From Hymenobacter cellulosivorans (GTDB lineage Bacteria; Bacteroidota; Bacteroidia; Cytophagales; Hymenobacteraceae): a DNA stretch of 64,000 nucleotides. Below the pieces are notes generated by a model, which saw only the letters and a program-made list of their open reading frames with translations, made no database searches and was not told the origin of the DNA. This document shows, one piece after another, positions 26,997 to 37,204 of this stretch (positions are counted from its first letter, which is position 1; each line of letters opens with the position of its first letter). Position numbers and translations under genes: made by a program. The DNA lies in the NCBI RefSeq assembly GCF_022919135.1, contig NZ_CP095049.1:4034501-4098500 (forward strand). The letters are read 5' to 3'.

Positions 26997-27156
26997 TGTC
27001 ATGGCGAGGCTAAAGGTCGAAGCAATCCGTCCTCTGAAATGTGCCGAGTGTTCTAAACTGAAAAGCCCCTTACTACCACGTGGAGTAAGGGGCTTTCTGG
27101 TAAAAGAACGTTTCTGCCTGCGCAGAGGACGGATTGTTTCGTCCTCGCAAGGACAT
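26997..27156. repeat. Composite palindromic repeat, copy 2
   Basis: It begins TGTCATGGCGAG with GAAGCAATCCGTCCTCTG, and ends with the inverted form (CAGAGGACGGATTGTTTCG, then CCTCGCAAGGACA). In the middle is a strong hairpin (AAAGCCCCTTACT against AGTAAGGGGCTTT). The inner part, read on the minus strand, shares ACCAGAAAGCCC with copy 3 at 29132. It may act as the terminator of dapA or the LutA-like gene. Confidence 0.7.
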
Positions 27157-27163
27157 GTTAGAC

Positions 27164-28033
27164 TTACAGCAGCTTCTGAATCCGCTGCTTCAGGCCTTCG
27201 GTGGCTTCGAGCAGGGGCAGGCGGGCGGCGGGGGAGCAGATACCCAGCGCCTCCAGCACGGCTTTGATGCCCACAGGGTTGGCTTCCTCGTACATGAGCG
27301 GGTTCAGGGGCAGAAACTCGAAGAGCAGCTTGGTCGCTTCCTGGTAGTTGCCGGCCAATGCCAGGCGGGTCATGTCGCTCATGCGCTTGGGGTAGGCATT
27401 GCCCAGCACGCTGATCACGCCTTCGGCCCCGAAGGAAATCATGGGCGTGGTCAGCATATCGTCGCCGCTGATGAGCAGGAAGCCTTCAGGCCGGCGGGCG
27501 GCAATCATCATGCACTGCTCCAGGTTGCCGCTGGCTTCCTTGATGCCGATAATGTTGGGGTGCTGGGCCAGGCGCAGCGTGGTTTCGGCGGTCAGGTTGG
27601 AGCTGGTGCGGCCGGGCACGTTGTAGAGCAGGATGGGCAGCGGGCTCAGGTCGGCCAGGCGCAGGTAGTGCTGAATGATGCCCTGCTGGCTGGGTTTGTT
27701 GTACGCGGGGCTGGCCGAGAGAATGGCGGTGATGCCGGTCAAATCGGTGGTGCGCAGCAGGGTTTCGAGGCCGGCCGTGTCGTTGCCGCCGATGCCGTAC
27801 ACGAGTGGCACGCGGCCCGCTACGTGTTCTTTCACCACGCGCAGGATTTCAGCCTTTTCCTCGGCCGTCGTCGTGGGCGACTCGGCCGTGGTGCCGTTGA
27901 TAACGAGGTATTCTACACCGCCCTCAATGTTGAAATCGAGCAGGCGACGCAGGGCGGGGTAGTCGACGGCGTGGTCGGGGGCGGGGGTGAAGGGCGTGAT
28001 GAGCGCAACGCCCGTGCCGCGAAGTTTGTCCAT
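27164..28033 (-). CDS. dapA: 4-hydroxy-tetrahydrodipicolinate synthase
   Basis: A 289-residue TIM-barrel enzyme that condenses aspartate semialdehyde with pyruvate, the first step toward diaminopimelate and lysine. The substrate loop NGTTAESPTTTAEEK, the catalytic Tyr in LLYNVPGRTS (about residue 134) and the Schiff-base Lys in IIGIKEASG (about residue 162) are all visible. The ATG at 28033 (MDKLRGTGVALITPF) is the family start; the longer in-frame version has a 43-residue unconserved extension. No lysine riboswitch is seen upstream. The gene is divergent from the polysaccharide deacetylase and ends against a repeat. Confidence 0.96.
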   Translation of the reverse strand: MDKLRGTGVALITPFTPAPDHAVDYPALRRLLDFNIEGGVEYLVINGTTAESPTTTAEEKAEILRVVKEHVAGRVPLVYGIGGNDTAGLETLLRTTDLTGITAILSASPAYNKPSQQGIIQHYLRLADLSPLPILLYNVPGRTSSNLTAETTLRLAQHPNIIGIKEASGNLEQCMMIAARRPEGFLLISGDDMLTTPMISFGAEGVISVLGNAYPKRMSDMTRLALAGNYQEATKLLFEFLPLNPLMYEEANPVGIKAVLEALGICSPAARLPLLEATEGLKQRIQKLL

Positions 28034-28165
28034 GCGGGGAATTAGCTGTTGTTTTGTGACTTGGAAGGCCGGTGGCGAAGATACAACGCGCTTGGTCACG
28101 GTTGGCTTCCGGCATTTTCTCCCCAAAAGTACCGGGTCTGGCTTTGTGCCGCCGCAATTCACCGA

Positions 28166-29107
28166 ATGATTTTGTTCCGTACCCCGCTTTTCGCGGCCGC
28201 CGCAGCCCTGGCAGCCAGCTCATTTCTCACCGCCTGCGACACCAAGCCCACCACGGCCTCCGAAGCCGGCAGCCCCACGGCTGAAGCCGTAACGTCGGAT
28301 TCGGCCGCCACGGCCGCGGCTATGTCGGGCACCGCGGCCACGACTAATGAGGAAGCCAACGCCACGCCCGCGCCCGACCCGAGCAGCATTCCGGCCAACA
28401 AGATTGCCGACGCGGCCACCATCACGGCCCGTCCCCAGGTGCCGATTCTGTGCTACCACCAGATTCGCGACTGGCGCGCCAAGGACTCAAAAGGCGCTAA
28501 GGACTACATCGTTCCGGTGCAGCAGTTCAAGGACCAGATCAAGATGCTGGCCGACTCGGGCTACCACACCATTCTGCCCGACCAGCTCTATGCCTACCTG
28601 ACCACGGGCGCCAAACTGCCGAGCAAGCCCATCATGCTCACCTTCGACGATACCGACCTCGACCAGTTCACGGTAGCCCGCCCCACGCTCGATAAATACG
28701 GCTACAAGGCCGTGTACTTCGTGATGACCGTGAGCCTAGGTCGCCCCAACTACATGAGCAAGGCCCAGGTGAAGCAGCTCTCGGATGAGGGCAACGTCAT
28801 CGGCTCCCACACCTGGGACCACCACAACGTGAAGAAGTACCAGGGCGAAGACTGGGTAACCCAGATTGAGAAGCCCACCAAGACCCTGGAGGAAATTACG
28901 GGCAAGGACATCAAGTACTTCGCCTACCCCTTCGGCCTCTGGAACCCCGAGGCCATCCCGCAGCTCAAGCAGCGCGGTATGGTGGCGGCCTTCGTGCTGG
29001 CCGAGAAGCGCGACCCGCAAGACCCGCTGTTCACCATCCGCCGCATCATTGCCAGCGGCTACTGGAAGCCCCGGACCCTGCACAACAGCATCGTACAGAG
29101 CTTCTAA
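28166..29107 (+). CDS. Polysaccharide deacetylase family lipoprotein
   Basis: A 313-residue exported lipoprotein (lipobox SFLTAC). A low-complexity Ala/Thr/Ser linker of about 80 residues leads to a NodB domain from about residue 95: MLTFDDTDLDQF holds the Asp pair, GSHTWDHHNV (about residue 212) the zinc histidines, and YFAYPFGLWN a third motif. It should remove acetyl groups from a surface or wall polysaccharide. The ATG at 28166 fits the lipobox. It is followed by palindromic repeat copy 3. Confidence 0.92.
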   Translation: MILFRTPLFAAAAALAASSFLTACDTKPTTASEAGSPTAEAVTSDSAATAAAMSGTAATTNEEANATPAPDPSSIPANKIADAATITARPQVPILCYHQIRDWRAKDSKGAKDYIVPVQQFKDQIKMLADSGYHTILPDQLYAYLTTGAKLPSKPIMLTFDDTDLDQFTVARPTLDKYGYKAVYFVMTVSLGRPNYMSKAQVKQLSDEGNVIGSHTWDHHNVKKYQGEDWVTQIEKPTKTLEEITGKDIKYFAYPFGLWNPEAIPQLKQRGMVAAFVLAEKRDPQDPLFTIRRIIASGYWKPRTLHNSIVQSF

Positions 29108-29131
29108 CGCTCGGTCGCAAGTATTTGTCGG

Positions 29132-29294
29132 TGTCATGGCGAGCGAAGCGCGGCCATCCGTCCTCTACTAGTACTAGCGACAAACGCTCTTTTACCAGAA
29201 AGCCCTTTTCCGTTGCGTACGGGAAAGGGCTTTTTACATTAGAAGGCTCAGCACACTTCAGACGACGGATTGCTTCGCCTTGCTCGCAATGACA
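29132..29294. repeat. Composite palindromic repeat, copy 3
   Basis: It starts TGTCATGGCGAGCGAAGCG and CCATCCGTCCTCT, and ends with the complementary GACGGATTGCTTCG plus TTGCTCGCAATGACA. The centre is a hairpin (AAAGCCCTTTTCC against GGAAAGGGCTTT) with a T-rich end, which likely terminates the deacetylase transcript. The central sequence matches copy 2 in reverse orientation. Confidence 0.7.
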
Positions 29295-29332
29295 ATGAAA
29301 AAGGGGTTGGCGAATCTGCGCAGCGGACGGGC

Positions 29333-30607
29333 CTACTCCTTTTTTGCTTGGCTGTAAAGCAGCTTGCCCTGGTGAAGCGTGTAGGCCACATCGGCGAAGG
29401 CTCGGACGTCCGTAGCCGGGTCGCTGCGCAGGATGACCAAGTCCGCACTCATGCCCTTGGCCACTTTGCCCGTTTGGGCGTCCCGGCCAAAGCGTCGGGC
29501 GGGAGCGGTAGTTAGAGCCGCCAGAATCTGGGGAAAGCGTAGGCCAGCTTGGTTCATGAGCAGGTACTCATCGGCGGGCGAATAATCCCGCATGTAGCCG
29601 ACATCCGTACCAAAAAGAATTTCCCCACCGGCCTGAGCATACACATTCAGTTGCTGCTGGCCCACCTGCAACAAGGCGTTTTTGTCGGGAGGAATGCCGG
29701 CCTGCTCCAGTTCCCACTTAAAGAGCTTCAGCGTCGGAATGAGGGCCATGTTGGCCGCGCGCATGGCCTGCACGGTTTGGGTATCCCACACCCGCCGGTC
29801 GTCCGGAGCCACGTGCGTCAGGATATCGACCCCGCCCTGGGCCGCGAGGGAAACGCCCAGCAAATTGGTTGGGTGGGCAAAAACTGGTTTCTGATGGGCA
29901 TGAGCCACCGCTACCGCGGCCCGAATGGTAGCTAGGGGCATGGGTACGACTGCCCGACCGGTAGGTGAGGCCGACCACATTTTGATGGCATCGGCGCCAG
30001 CGGCCAGTTGCCCTTGCACGTGCTGGGCAGCCTGCTCGGGCGAGTTTGCTTCGGCCAGCTGTAGCGGCTCAATGTAGGCTGGGTTGCCGGCCGGCGGCGT
30101 AAAAGGCTCACCGGCGGAGAGAATAGTGGGGCCGGGCACTAGCCCCGTAGCAATGCGCGCCCGCAGCCGCAGTAGGTTCTTCAGGTCCAGCGTGGCCAGA
30201 TCGAAGGCGTAGGTGAAGCCGTAGCGGGTCAGCATCTGCTGCAACTGCCGGCTTAAGCGCGGCGCGGCAATGGTATCGGCCCTCAGCCACTTGGGCTCTA
30301 TGAAATGGACGTGACAATTCCAGAACCCGGCCGTCAGGACCATCCCGCGGCAATCAATGAGGGGGGTATGGGCCGGAATGCGCACCTGCCGGGCCGTTCC
30401 CACAGCTGCAATTTTACCCTGCCGTAGCAGCACTACGCCGTTGAGAATGGGGCTGGCCTCCGGAGAAGGGTAGATTTTTGCGCCGACCAGTGCCAGATCA
30501 GCCGGCGCCGGCTCGGCAACCCGGGCCTGGGCGAACAGGTATCTGCCCAACAGAGCAGCCACGAAAACCAGGCAGGTAAGTAGGTGCCCACGAGGGATAA
30601 TGCCCAT
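29333..30607 (-). CDS. Amidohydrolase family protein, exported
   Basis: A 424-residue amidohydrolase with an N-terminal signal or anchor (LLTCLVFVAALLGRYLFAQA). Metal ligands run in order: HVHF (about residue 118), the carboxylated-Lys region DAIKMWSAS (about residue 230), His in VFAHPTN (about 270), His in DILTHVAP (about 284) and Asp in LFGTDVGYMRDY (about 357). The small beta domain that flanks the barrel is present (VGAKIYPSPEAS, then the C-terminal GKVAKGMSADLVIL). The fold resembles imidazolonepropionase or prolidase; the substrate is unknown. Confidence 0.9.
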   Translation of the reverse strand: MGIIPRGHLLTCLVFVAALLGRYLFAQARVAEPAPADLALVGAKIYPSPEASPILNGVVLLRQGKIAAVGTARQVRIPAHTPLIDCRGMVLTAGFWNCHVHFIEPKWLRADTIAAPRLSRQLQQMLTRYGFTYAFDLATLDLKNLLRLRARIATGLVPGPTILSAGEPFTPPAGNPAYIEPLQLAEANSPEQAAQHVQGQLAAGADAIKMWSASPTGRAVVPMPLATIRAAVAVAHAHQKPVFAHPTNLLGVSLAAQGGVDILTHVAPDDRRVWDTQTVQAMRAANMALIPTLKLFKWELEQAGIPPDKNALLQVGQQQLNVYAQAGGEILFGTDVGYMRDYSPADEYLLMNQAGLRFPQILAALTTAPARRFGRDAQTGKVAKGMSADLVILRSDPATDVRAFADVAYTLHQGKLLYSQAKKE

Positions 30608-30813
30608 AAGAGAAGTTCTTTAGCGGAGACGATGCAAACTAGGAGTTTGAATATATAGTATTACCTGTGTTGAAACATTGTCAGAGCGTACAAGCCAAGA
30701 ATGCGTCAGTTGAGTGGCTGCTTTGGTACCGGCCGCCTATTGGGAATTTCAGAACGGGGTATATTCCCAGCAACTTCCAATCTAAGGTTTCGCCAAGAAC
30801 TTCGCTATGCAGC

Positions 30814-30851
30814 AGAAAGCCCTTTTCCACCGAAGTAGAAAAGGGCCTTCT
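30814..30851. terminator. Terminator-like hairpin
   Basis: AGAAAGCCCTTTTC pairs with GAAAAGGGCCTTCT (one mismatch) and lies between the rhodanese gene and the amidohydrolase promoter region. The left arm matches the central hairpins of repeat copies 2 and 3. The remaining roughly 250 bp of this gap shows no gene. Confidence 0.5.
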
Positions 30852-30897
30852 GATAAAAGGATGGAACCAGCTGCGCTAGGCTCGCCCGGACCGGGGA

Positions 30898-31350
30898 CTA
30901 TTCCGTTTTTACGCCCGCGGCTTTCAAGTCCTTGAACGCACCGGCGTTGACTAGCTTTCGGAAGCCCTTTTCCTGCATCAGCCCCGCGGCTTTGCCGCTG
31001 CGGTTGCCGGAGGCACAGTACAGCACGTAGGTTTTGGTCGTGTCGAGGCTGGCCAGCTGGGTGGGGAAGTTAGGGTCGCGGAAGTTCAGGTTCTGGGCGC
31101 CCTGGAGGTGGCCAGTGGCAAATTCCTCGGGGGTGCGCACATCCAGCACCACTACGTTACGCTTCTTGAGCAGCTTCTGGGTTTCGGCCGGGGACGTGAT
31201 GGGCCGACTGGGCGCGGTAGAGGTCGGCGCGGTTTGCTGGCCGGTGGTAATAGGCTGGGTGTTGCCACCGGCGGGAGTGGTTTGGGCAAAAGCCGCAGAA
31301 GCACTTAGCAGCGCGCAGAGCACAGCTGCCGAAAAGGCGGGGCGAAGCAT
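30898..31350 (-). CDS. Rhodanese-like domain protein, exported
   Basis: A 150-residue protein with a signal peptide (FSAAVLCALLSASAAFAQ), a Thr/Pro-rich linker and a rhodanese domain (about residues 55-150). The persulfide Cys sits in YCASGNRSGKA, the usual CxxGxRS loop, preceded by VVLDVRTPEEFATGHLQGA. It should move sulfur or handle cyanide or thiols in the periplasm. The ATG at 31350 is backed by the signal peptide; the longer frame upstream passes through an inverted repeat. Confidence 0.92.
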   Translation of the reverse strand: MLRPAFSAAVLCALLSASAAFAQTTPAGGNTQPITTGQQTAPTSTAPSRPITSPAETQKLLKKRNVVVLDVRTPEEFATGHLQGAQNLNFRDPNFPTQLASLDTTKTYVLYCASGNRSGKAAGLMQEKGFRKLVNAGAFKDLKAAGVKTE

Positions 31351-31430
31351 AAGCGGAATAAGTAAGAAGAAGGCTTTCAGGCTAGTAGCAAACAGCCGGG
31401 GGCTACAAAGTGCGCCGCCAGAAGGCGTTA

Positions 31431-31492
31431 CAACCGTGAGCCGGGGTGGGAATCGACCGGCTTGCAGCAAGGCGCGGTCCGGCTCACGGTTG
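31431..31492. repeat. 14-bp perfect inverted repeat between rhodanese and ligA genes
   Basis: CAACCGTGAGCCGG at 31431-31444 is exactly complementary to CCGGCTCACGGTTG at 31479-31492, with a 34-bp spacer. It could be an mRNA hairpin after ligA (no T tract) or an operator for the rhodanese gene. Confidence 0.5.
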
Positions 31493-31543
31493 AAAGCCAA
31501 AATACCACCGGAACAGTGGTTTCAGCCGCTAAAATAGGGAACC

Positions 31544-33727
<2,184 letters not shown>

Positions 33728-33764
33728 TTAGTTGCTGGTTGTTTGGTGTCAGTGGTTCGGTGGG

Positions 33765-33953
33765 GCGCCGTTGAGTAGAAACATTCTCCGTTGGGGTTGG
33801 CAGCTCCCCCGTTGGGGTAGAAAGCTGCTCTGCCGGGCTTGGCAGCTTCTCCGTCAGGGTAGAAGCCTTATCCGTCAGGGCGGGAAGCTGCTCCGTTGGG
33901 GTAAGTAATTGCGCCGTCGTAGTTGGATGCTACTTCGCCGGGGAGGAACGAAA
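33765..33953. repeat. Degenerate tandem repeat, nine 21-bp units
   Basis: Nine consecutive units of exactly 21 bp can be aligned from 33765 to 33953; the central ones follow CTCCGTTGGGGTAGAAAGCTG with variation at many sites. The unit length is seven codons, and one plus-strand frame reads as LRWGWQL, PRWGRKL, LCRAWQL and so on until a TAA in unit 7. The minus strand is also open (TPTEQLP-like heptads) but has no start codon. It lies upstream of ligA and downstream of the DUF4920 gene. The rest of the 350-bp gap holds nothing else besides the terminator. Confidence 0.75.
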
Positions 33954-33978
33954 AAGGCAGCTCTTGCGGGCTGCCTTT
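33953..33978 (-). terminator. Terminator of the DUF4920 gene
   Basis: AAAGGCAGC pairs with GCTGCCTTT; on the minus strand the stem is followed by TTTTT, fitting the end of the 34039-34557 transcript. Confidence 0.6.
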
Positions 33979-34038
33979 GGGTTGCAAATGCGTAGCACCA
34001 CCTACGCAGTTCACGCTACAGCGGGTTGAGTCTGTGGC

Positions 34039-34557
34039 TTAGTCCTGCACTAGCACGCCATCGGCCTCGAAGTTGAGCTGCTCCTCGGGCTGGGTAATGG
34101 CCGCTACTTCCTTCGCCGACTTGCCCGCGTCCTTGGCGTAGTGCTGCAAGTCCTCGACGGGCACGACTTCGCGGTGGGCCCAGCCATTGATAACCACGGT
34201 TTTGCCGCTGATGTCCTTGGGCACGAAGAAGGCGTAGTCTTTGAAGCGCACCCGCATAGCTTTGCCCTCGGCGGTGGTCAGCGTGAGCCAGCAGCCCTTG
34301 GCCTGGCAAACCTCGGCGGCGGTGCCCACCAGCTTCACCTGGGCCGAATCCTGCCCGCCCAGTACCTGGCGCAGCTCGCTCATGGGGCGGGCGCCGGCGG
34401 CGGTAATGGCCGCGCCGTAGGTTTTGCCGGGGGCGGCCGATGCGGCGGCTGTGGGCTGGGCCGGGGCGTCGGCGGCAGTGGTTTCGGGAGTAGAAGACGA
34501 TTGGCAGGAAGCCAGGGCCAGTAGGCTGGCGGCCAGGGCAAGGTGCTTGAGAGTCAT
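34039..34557 (-). CDS. DUF4920 domain lipoprotein
   Basis: A 172-residue lipoprotein (lipobox LLALASC, Cys about 19) with a low-complexity Ala/Pro/Thr linker and one DUF4920 domain from about residue 50. The diagnostic motifs are present: CQAKGCWLTL, MRVRFKDYAFFVPKDISG and VINGWAHREVVPVEDLQHYA. The domain is widespread in Bacteroidota and has an OB-like beta fold; its biochemical role is not known. The paired Cys in the KGCW motif may coordinate metal or form a disulfide. It sits between terminators and is a single-gene unit. Confidence 0.88.
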   Translation of the reverse strand: MTLKHLALAASLLALASCQSSSTPETTAADAPAQPTAAASAAPGKTYGAAITAAGARPMSELRQVLGGQDSAQVKLVGTAAEVCQAKGCWLTLTTAEGKAMRVRFKDYAFFVPKDISGKTVVINGWAHREVVPVEDLQHYAKDAGKSAKEVAAITQPEEQLNFEADGVLVQD

Positions 34558-34570
34558 GGGGAGAGAAACG

Positions 34571-34596
34571 AAAAAGGGGCCGAAGATTCGGCCCCT
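34571..34596 (-). terminator. Intrinsic terminator
   Basis: AGGGGCCGA pairs with TCGGCCCCT, and on the minus strand the stem is followed by TTTTTCG. It ends the transcript of the 34621-35454 gene. Confidence 0.7.
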
Positions 34597-34620
34597 AAAC
34601 TAGTGGTTTTCCGCAAAGTA

Positions 34621-35454
34621 CTACTGGCCCTGGCCGGCGTTGACGCTGGCTAGGGTGCGGGTCTGACTGAGCTTGCCCTTCTTGTCGTAGACTTCGGTTT
34701 TGACGATGCCCATCGTGGGCGAGTAGTAGTCGACGACCTTATAGGTAGTGCGCATCACCATGTCCTTGCGGGCCTGGGTGGCATCCTCATGCTCCGACTC
34801 AATCGTGTAGCAGGAAAACGTGCCGGCCGGGGTGGTTACCGGGGCCGGGCCGCTGACGACTTTGCGCTTGCGGGCAAAGCTGCTCACCTTGGCAATATCG
34901 ACCACCGAGCTGCTGACCTGTACCTCGCTGCCGCCGGCGGGCAGGCTGGAGCCAACTTGGGGCTGGTGGGGCCAGGCCAGAGCCACGGGGGAGTACACGA
35001 ATTTCCGGTCCCGGAATGAGCGGATGCTTTCGGGCTTAAACTCGCTCATGCCGTCGATGAAGCTCGTGTCCTGGCGGCAGGAAATGGTCAGGTCCTGCAT
35101 GTTGAGTAAGCGGCTCTTGGTATCGTAGAGGCCGCTCTTAAGCAGCACGCTATGGGTTTCGACGGTCTTCTTCTTGTTCATTTCCGAGCTCAGGCTGACC
35201 ACCCGCATGCGCACCTCGCCAGTGGGCTTGCCGTCGGCCGAGGTCAGGCGGTATACCCGCTCGTTGTTGTCGGTAAGGCCAAAGGGGTGGTGGCAGTCGA
35301 GGCCGGTGGCGGCCGGGGCCGTTTCGGGGGCAGTGGTGGCTGCGGCGGGGCGGGCGGCAGCGGGCGGCGCTACCTGGGCCCAGAGCGGCGGCGTCAGGGG
35401 CAAGTGGGCCAGCAACAGGGACGATAACAGGCGAAAAGCGGGGAAGGCAGACAT
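34621..35454 (-). CDS. Exported protein, DUF3108/TapB-like
   Basis: A 277-residue protein with a signal peptide (FRLLSSLLLAHLPLTPPLWA) and an Ala/Pro/Thr linker. The mature part shows the DUF3108-like layout: paired beta strands around TGLDCHHPFG, KTVETHSVLLKSGLYDTKSR, PAGTFSCYTIE, then a final strand MGIVKTEVYDKKGKLSQT. Proteins of this layout are annotated as TapB family in related bacteria; this is recalled, not searched. The function is unknown but it is likely a periplasmic beta-barrel-like or lipocalin-like domain. The ATG at 35454 matches the signal peptide. Confidence 0.72.
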   Translation of the reverse strand: MSAFPAFRLLSSLLLAHLPLTPPLWAQVAPPAAARPAAATTAPETAPAATGLDCHHPFGLTDNNERVYRLTSADGKPTGEVRMRVVSLSSEMNKKKTVETHSVLLKSGLYDTKSRLLNMQDLTISCRQDTSFIDGMSEFKPESIRSFRDRKFVYSPVALAWPHQPQVGSSLPAGGSEVQVSSSVVDIAKVSSFARKRKVVSGPAPVTTPAGTFSCYTIESEHEDATQARKDMVMRTTYKVVDYYSPTMGIVKTEVYDKKGKLSQTRTLASVNAGQGQ

Positions 35455-35641
35455 GGCGGGAGAAGGTGAACAGTAGGAGCGGGGCCTGGGCAACATACGC
35501 AGGCAACTTTATTTAGATTTACGCCGGCTACGGCAAACGGCCTGCCAGGCTTGCGGCGGGGCTAGGCCCTGTAACTTGCGCGGACCGGGTACGTTTGCCC
35601 GGTAGCACTCACCCTTTCATTTACCTATTTTCTTTCTTCCC

Positions 35642-36241
35642 ATGGCTGATTCTTCCCAATCATCCGGCAGCTGGGCCGACACGGCCGCTTCGCTGCTTTC
35701 CAAGCTTTCCGGTGGCGTCGAGCTGAACCTAGCTTTCGACCAGATGGAGCTGCAGGTGCCCAATGCCCAAAACCCTAACGGCCCGGCCGGTACCTGGCGC
35801 CTCAACGGCTCGTTGCGCATCCGCACCCGCGGCGAAAACCCCGCCGCCAGCCCGGCTGCCCCCCAGTTGCCCGCCGCCAAGTCGGAGCCCCTTGGCTAGC
35901 GGCCTCGACATTGAGGCGCGCCTGGTAGTGACCATGGATGGGGACGACATCCAGATTGCCGGCTCGGGCTCCTACTTGATTGTGAACTTGCCCAACCAGC
36001 GGGTGCTCGACAAGCTCACCAGCGGGCCTCCTAAGCCGCCGGGGGCGAAAAAGCCCAAGCCCCCAGCCGGCAATGCGCCCGACCCCTGCAGCAGCTCAAC
36101 GACCTGGCCCGGCAGCTGGGCCTGATCCTGGATTTGCGGGTGGCCGGCAAAACCTATGTCACCTTCGGGGCAGGCCGCACAGCCAAGATTACACTCAACG
36201 CCGTGCTGGGAAAAATCGGGTCCTTTTTTAAGGGCGGATAA
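35642..36241 (+). CDS. Hypothetical protein with two compensating frameshifts
   Basis: A protein of about 200 residues can be read from ATG 35642 to TAA 36241 if the frame is changed twice. It runs MADSSQSSGSWADTAASLLS and LRIRTRGEN, then from a C run at about 35890 in another frame (SGLDIEARLVVTMDGDDIQI, LPNQRVLDKL), then from the C run at 36085-36088 back in the first frame (LNDLARQLGLILDLRV, YVTFGAGRTAKITLNAVLGK). One extra C and one missing C explain both breaks. I do not recognise the family; the alternating beta strands and LDxxxV patterns resemble a lipid- or membrane-associated domain. Nothing suggests a signal peptide. Confidence 0.6.
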
Positions 36242-36377
36242 CCCAAAATAAGGCCGGCCGCGGAATGGCATTTTACGTATCTTGCTCTATAGCCACTAAG
36301 GCCGCCGGCGAGGTCGAGTACGGAACTTATGGCTCCTGGATTGGTTTCCAGAACGTACGTTGCCCCTCTCTGCCCCG

Positions 36378-37025
36378 ATGATGAATTCCGACAAAGAACG
36401 TAAAGACAAAGTAGGTGCCGGCCGGCCGGCGTCGGCCTTCACCCGCATCGAGCGGGTACCGCCGCTGCTCATGCTCCTGTACCTGGCCATGGTGGGCATC
36501 TCGGTGATGTTCGTCATCCTGGTGGCGGCCTATATCCAGACCCGCCACCTGAACGGAATGGCCACCGGTGCCCATCCGCTGCCGCGCTATTTTTCTCTGA
36601 GTACCATTGTGTTACTTATTAGTAGCTACACCCTTAGTCAAGCTCAGCGCATCTACCGCTCCGACGATATGCGCACCCTTACCCGCTGCCTAGGAGCCAC
36701 GCTGCTGTTGGGTAGCATCTTTGCGGGCCTCCAGATCCTGGGCTGGCGGGAGCTGATGAACCAGGGTGTCTTTTTCAGCGGGGAAGCCAGCGGCACGTAT
36801 ATCTACCTAATTTCGGCCCTGCACGTGGCGCACTTGCTGGGCGGCATGCTCTTTCTGCTGGCCCTGATGCTGCGCACCATGCACGCCTCCCGAGACGCGG
36901 TTCGCTCGTTGGTATTTATCCGGGACCCGTACCGCCACCGGCAGTTGCGGATGCTGAATATTTACTGGCACTTCATTGATGCCCTCTGGGTAGCGTTGTT
37001 CGGCGTGTTTCTGTTCTTGTACTAA
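36378..37025 (+). CDS. Cytochrome c oxidase subunit III-like membrane protein
   Basis: A 215-residue protein with five hydrophobic helices of the haem-copper oxidase subunit III family (PPLLMLLYLAMVGISVMFVI, then SLSTIVLLISSYTLSQA, LLLGSIFAGLQILGWRELM, and so on). The GTYIYLISALHVAHLLGGML helix with two His, and the closing IYWHFIDALWVALF, are diagnostic. Subunits I and II are not in this window, so it is an extra or orphan copy of subunit III. The ATG at 36378 (or 36381) gives the usual short charged start. A bidirectional terminator follows. Confidence 0.9.
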   Translation: MMNSDKERKDKVGAGRPASAFTRIERVPPLLMLLYLAMVGISVMFVILVAAYIQTRHLNGMATGAHPLPRYFSLSTIVLLISSYTLSQAQRIYRSDDMRTLTRCLGATLLLGSIFAGLQILGWRELMNQGVFFSGEASGTYIYLISALHVAHLLGGMLFLLALMLRTMHASRDAVRSLVFIRDPYRHRQLRMLNIYWHFIDALWVALFGVFLFLY

Positions 37026-37050
37026 GTCTGCCAGGCTGCTACAGCCCAAT

Positions 37051-37090
37051 AAAAAAAGCCCCGGCGTGAATCTCACATCGGGGCTTTTTT
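37051..37090. terminator. Bidirectional terminator
   Basis: AAAAAAGCCCCG pairs with CGGGGCTTTTTT, with A and T tracts on either side, between the subunit III gene (+) and the CHU_C protein gene (-). Confidence 0.85.
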
Positions 37091-37204
37091 ATGCAGATCA
37101 GAGAGGGGGTAGAGGCGCGTATTCGCGGCTTAGGCGTTGCTGAAGCTGGTAGTCGTCGTGCACCGGCGCGACGCCAATAGGCATCTTTACAGCACCAGCT
37201 CCGT

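Noticed and set aside
28034-28165. Lysine riboswitch upstream of dapA
   Set aside because: The 130-bp divergent region is too short and lacks the conserved lysine-element sequence.
31351-31543. Coding extension of the rhodanese gene
   Set aside because: The in-frame codons upstream of 31350 run through a perfect inverted repeat and place 50 non-conserved residues before the signal peptide.
33765-33953. CRISPR array or repeat-protein gene
   Set aside because: The 21-bp units have no spacers between them, vary too much, and the open frames lack start codons or meet a stop.
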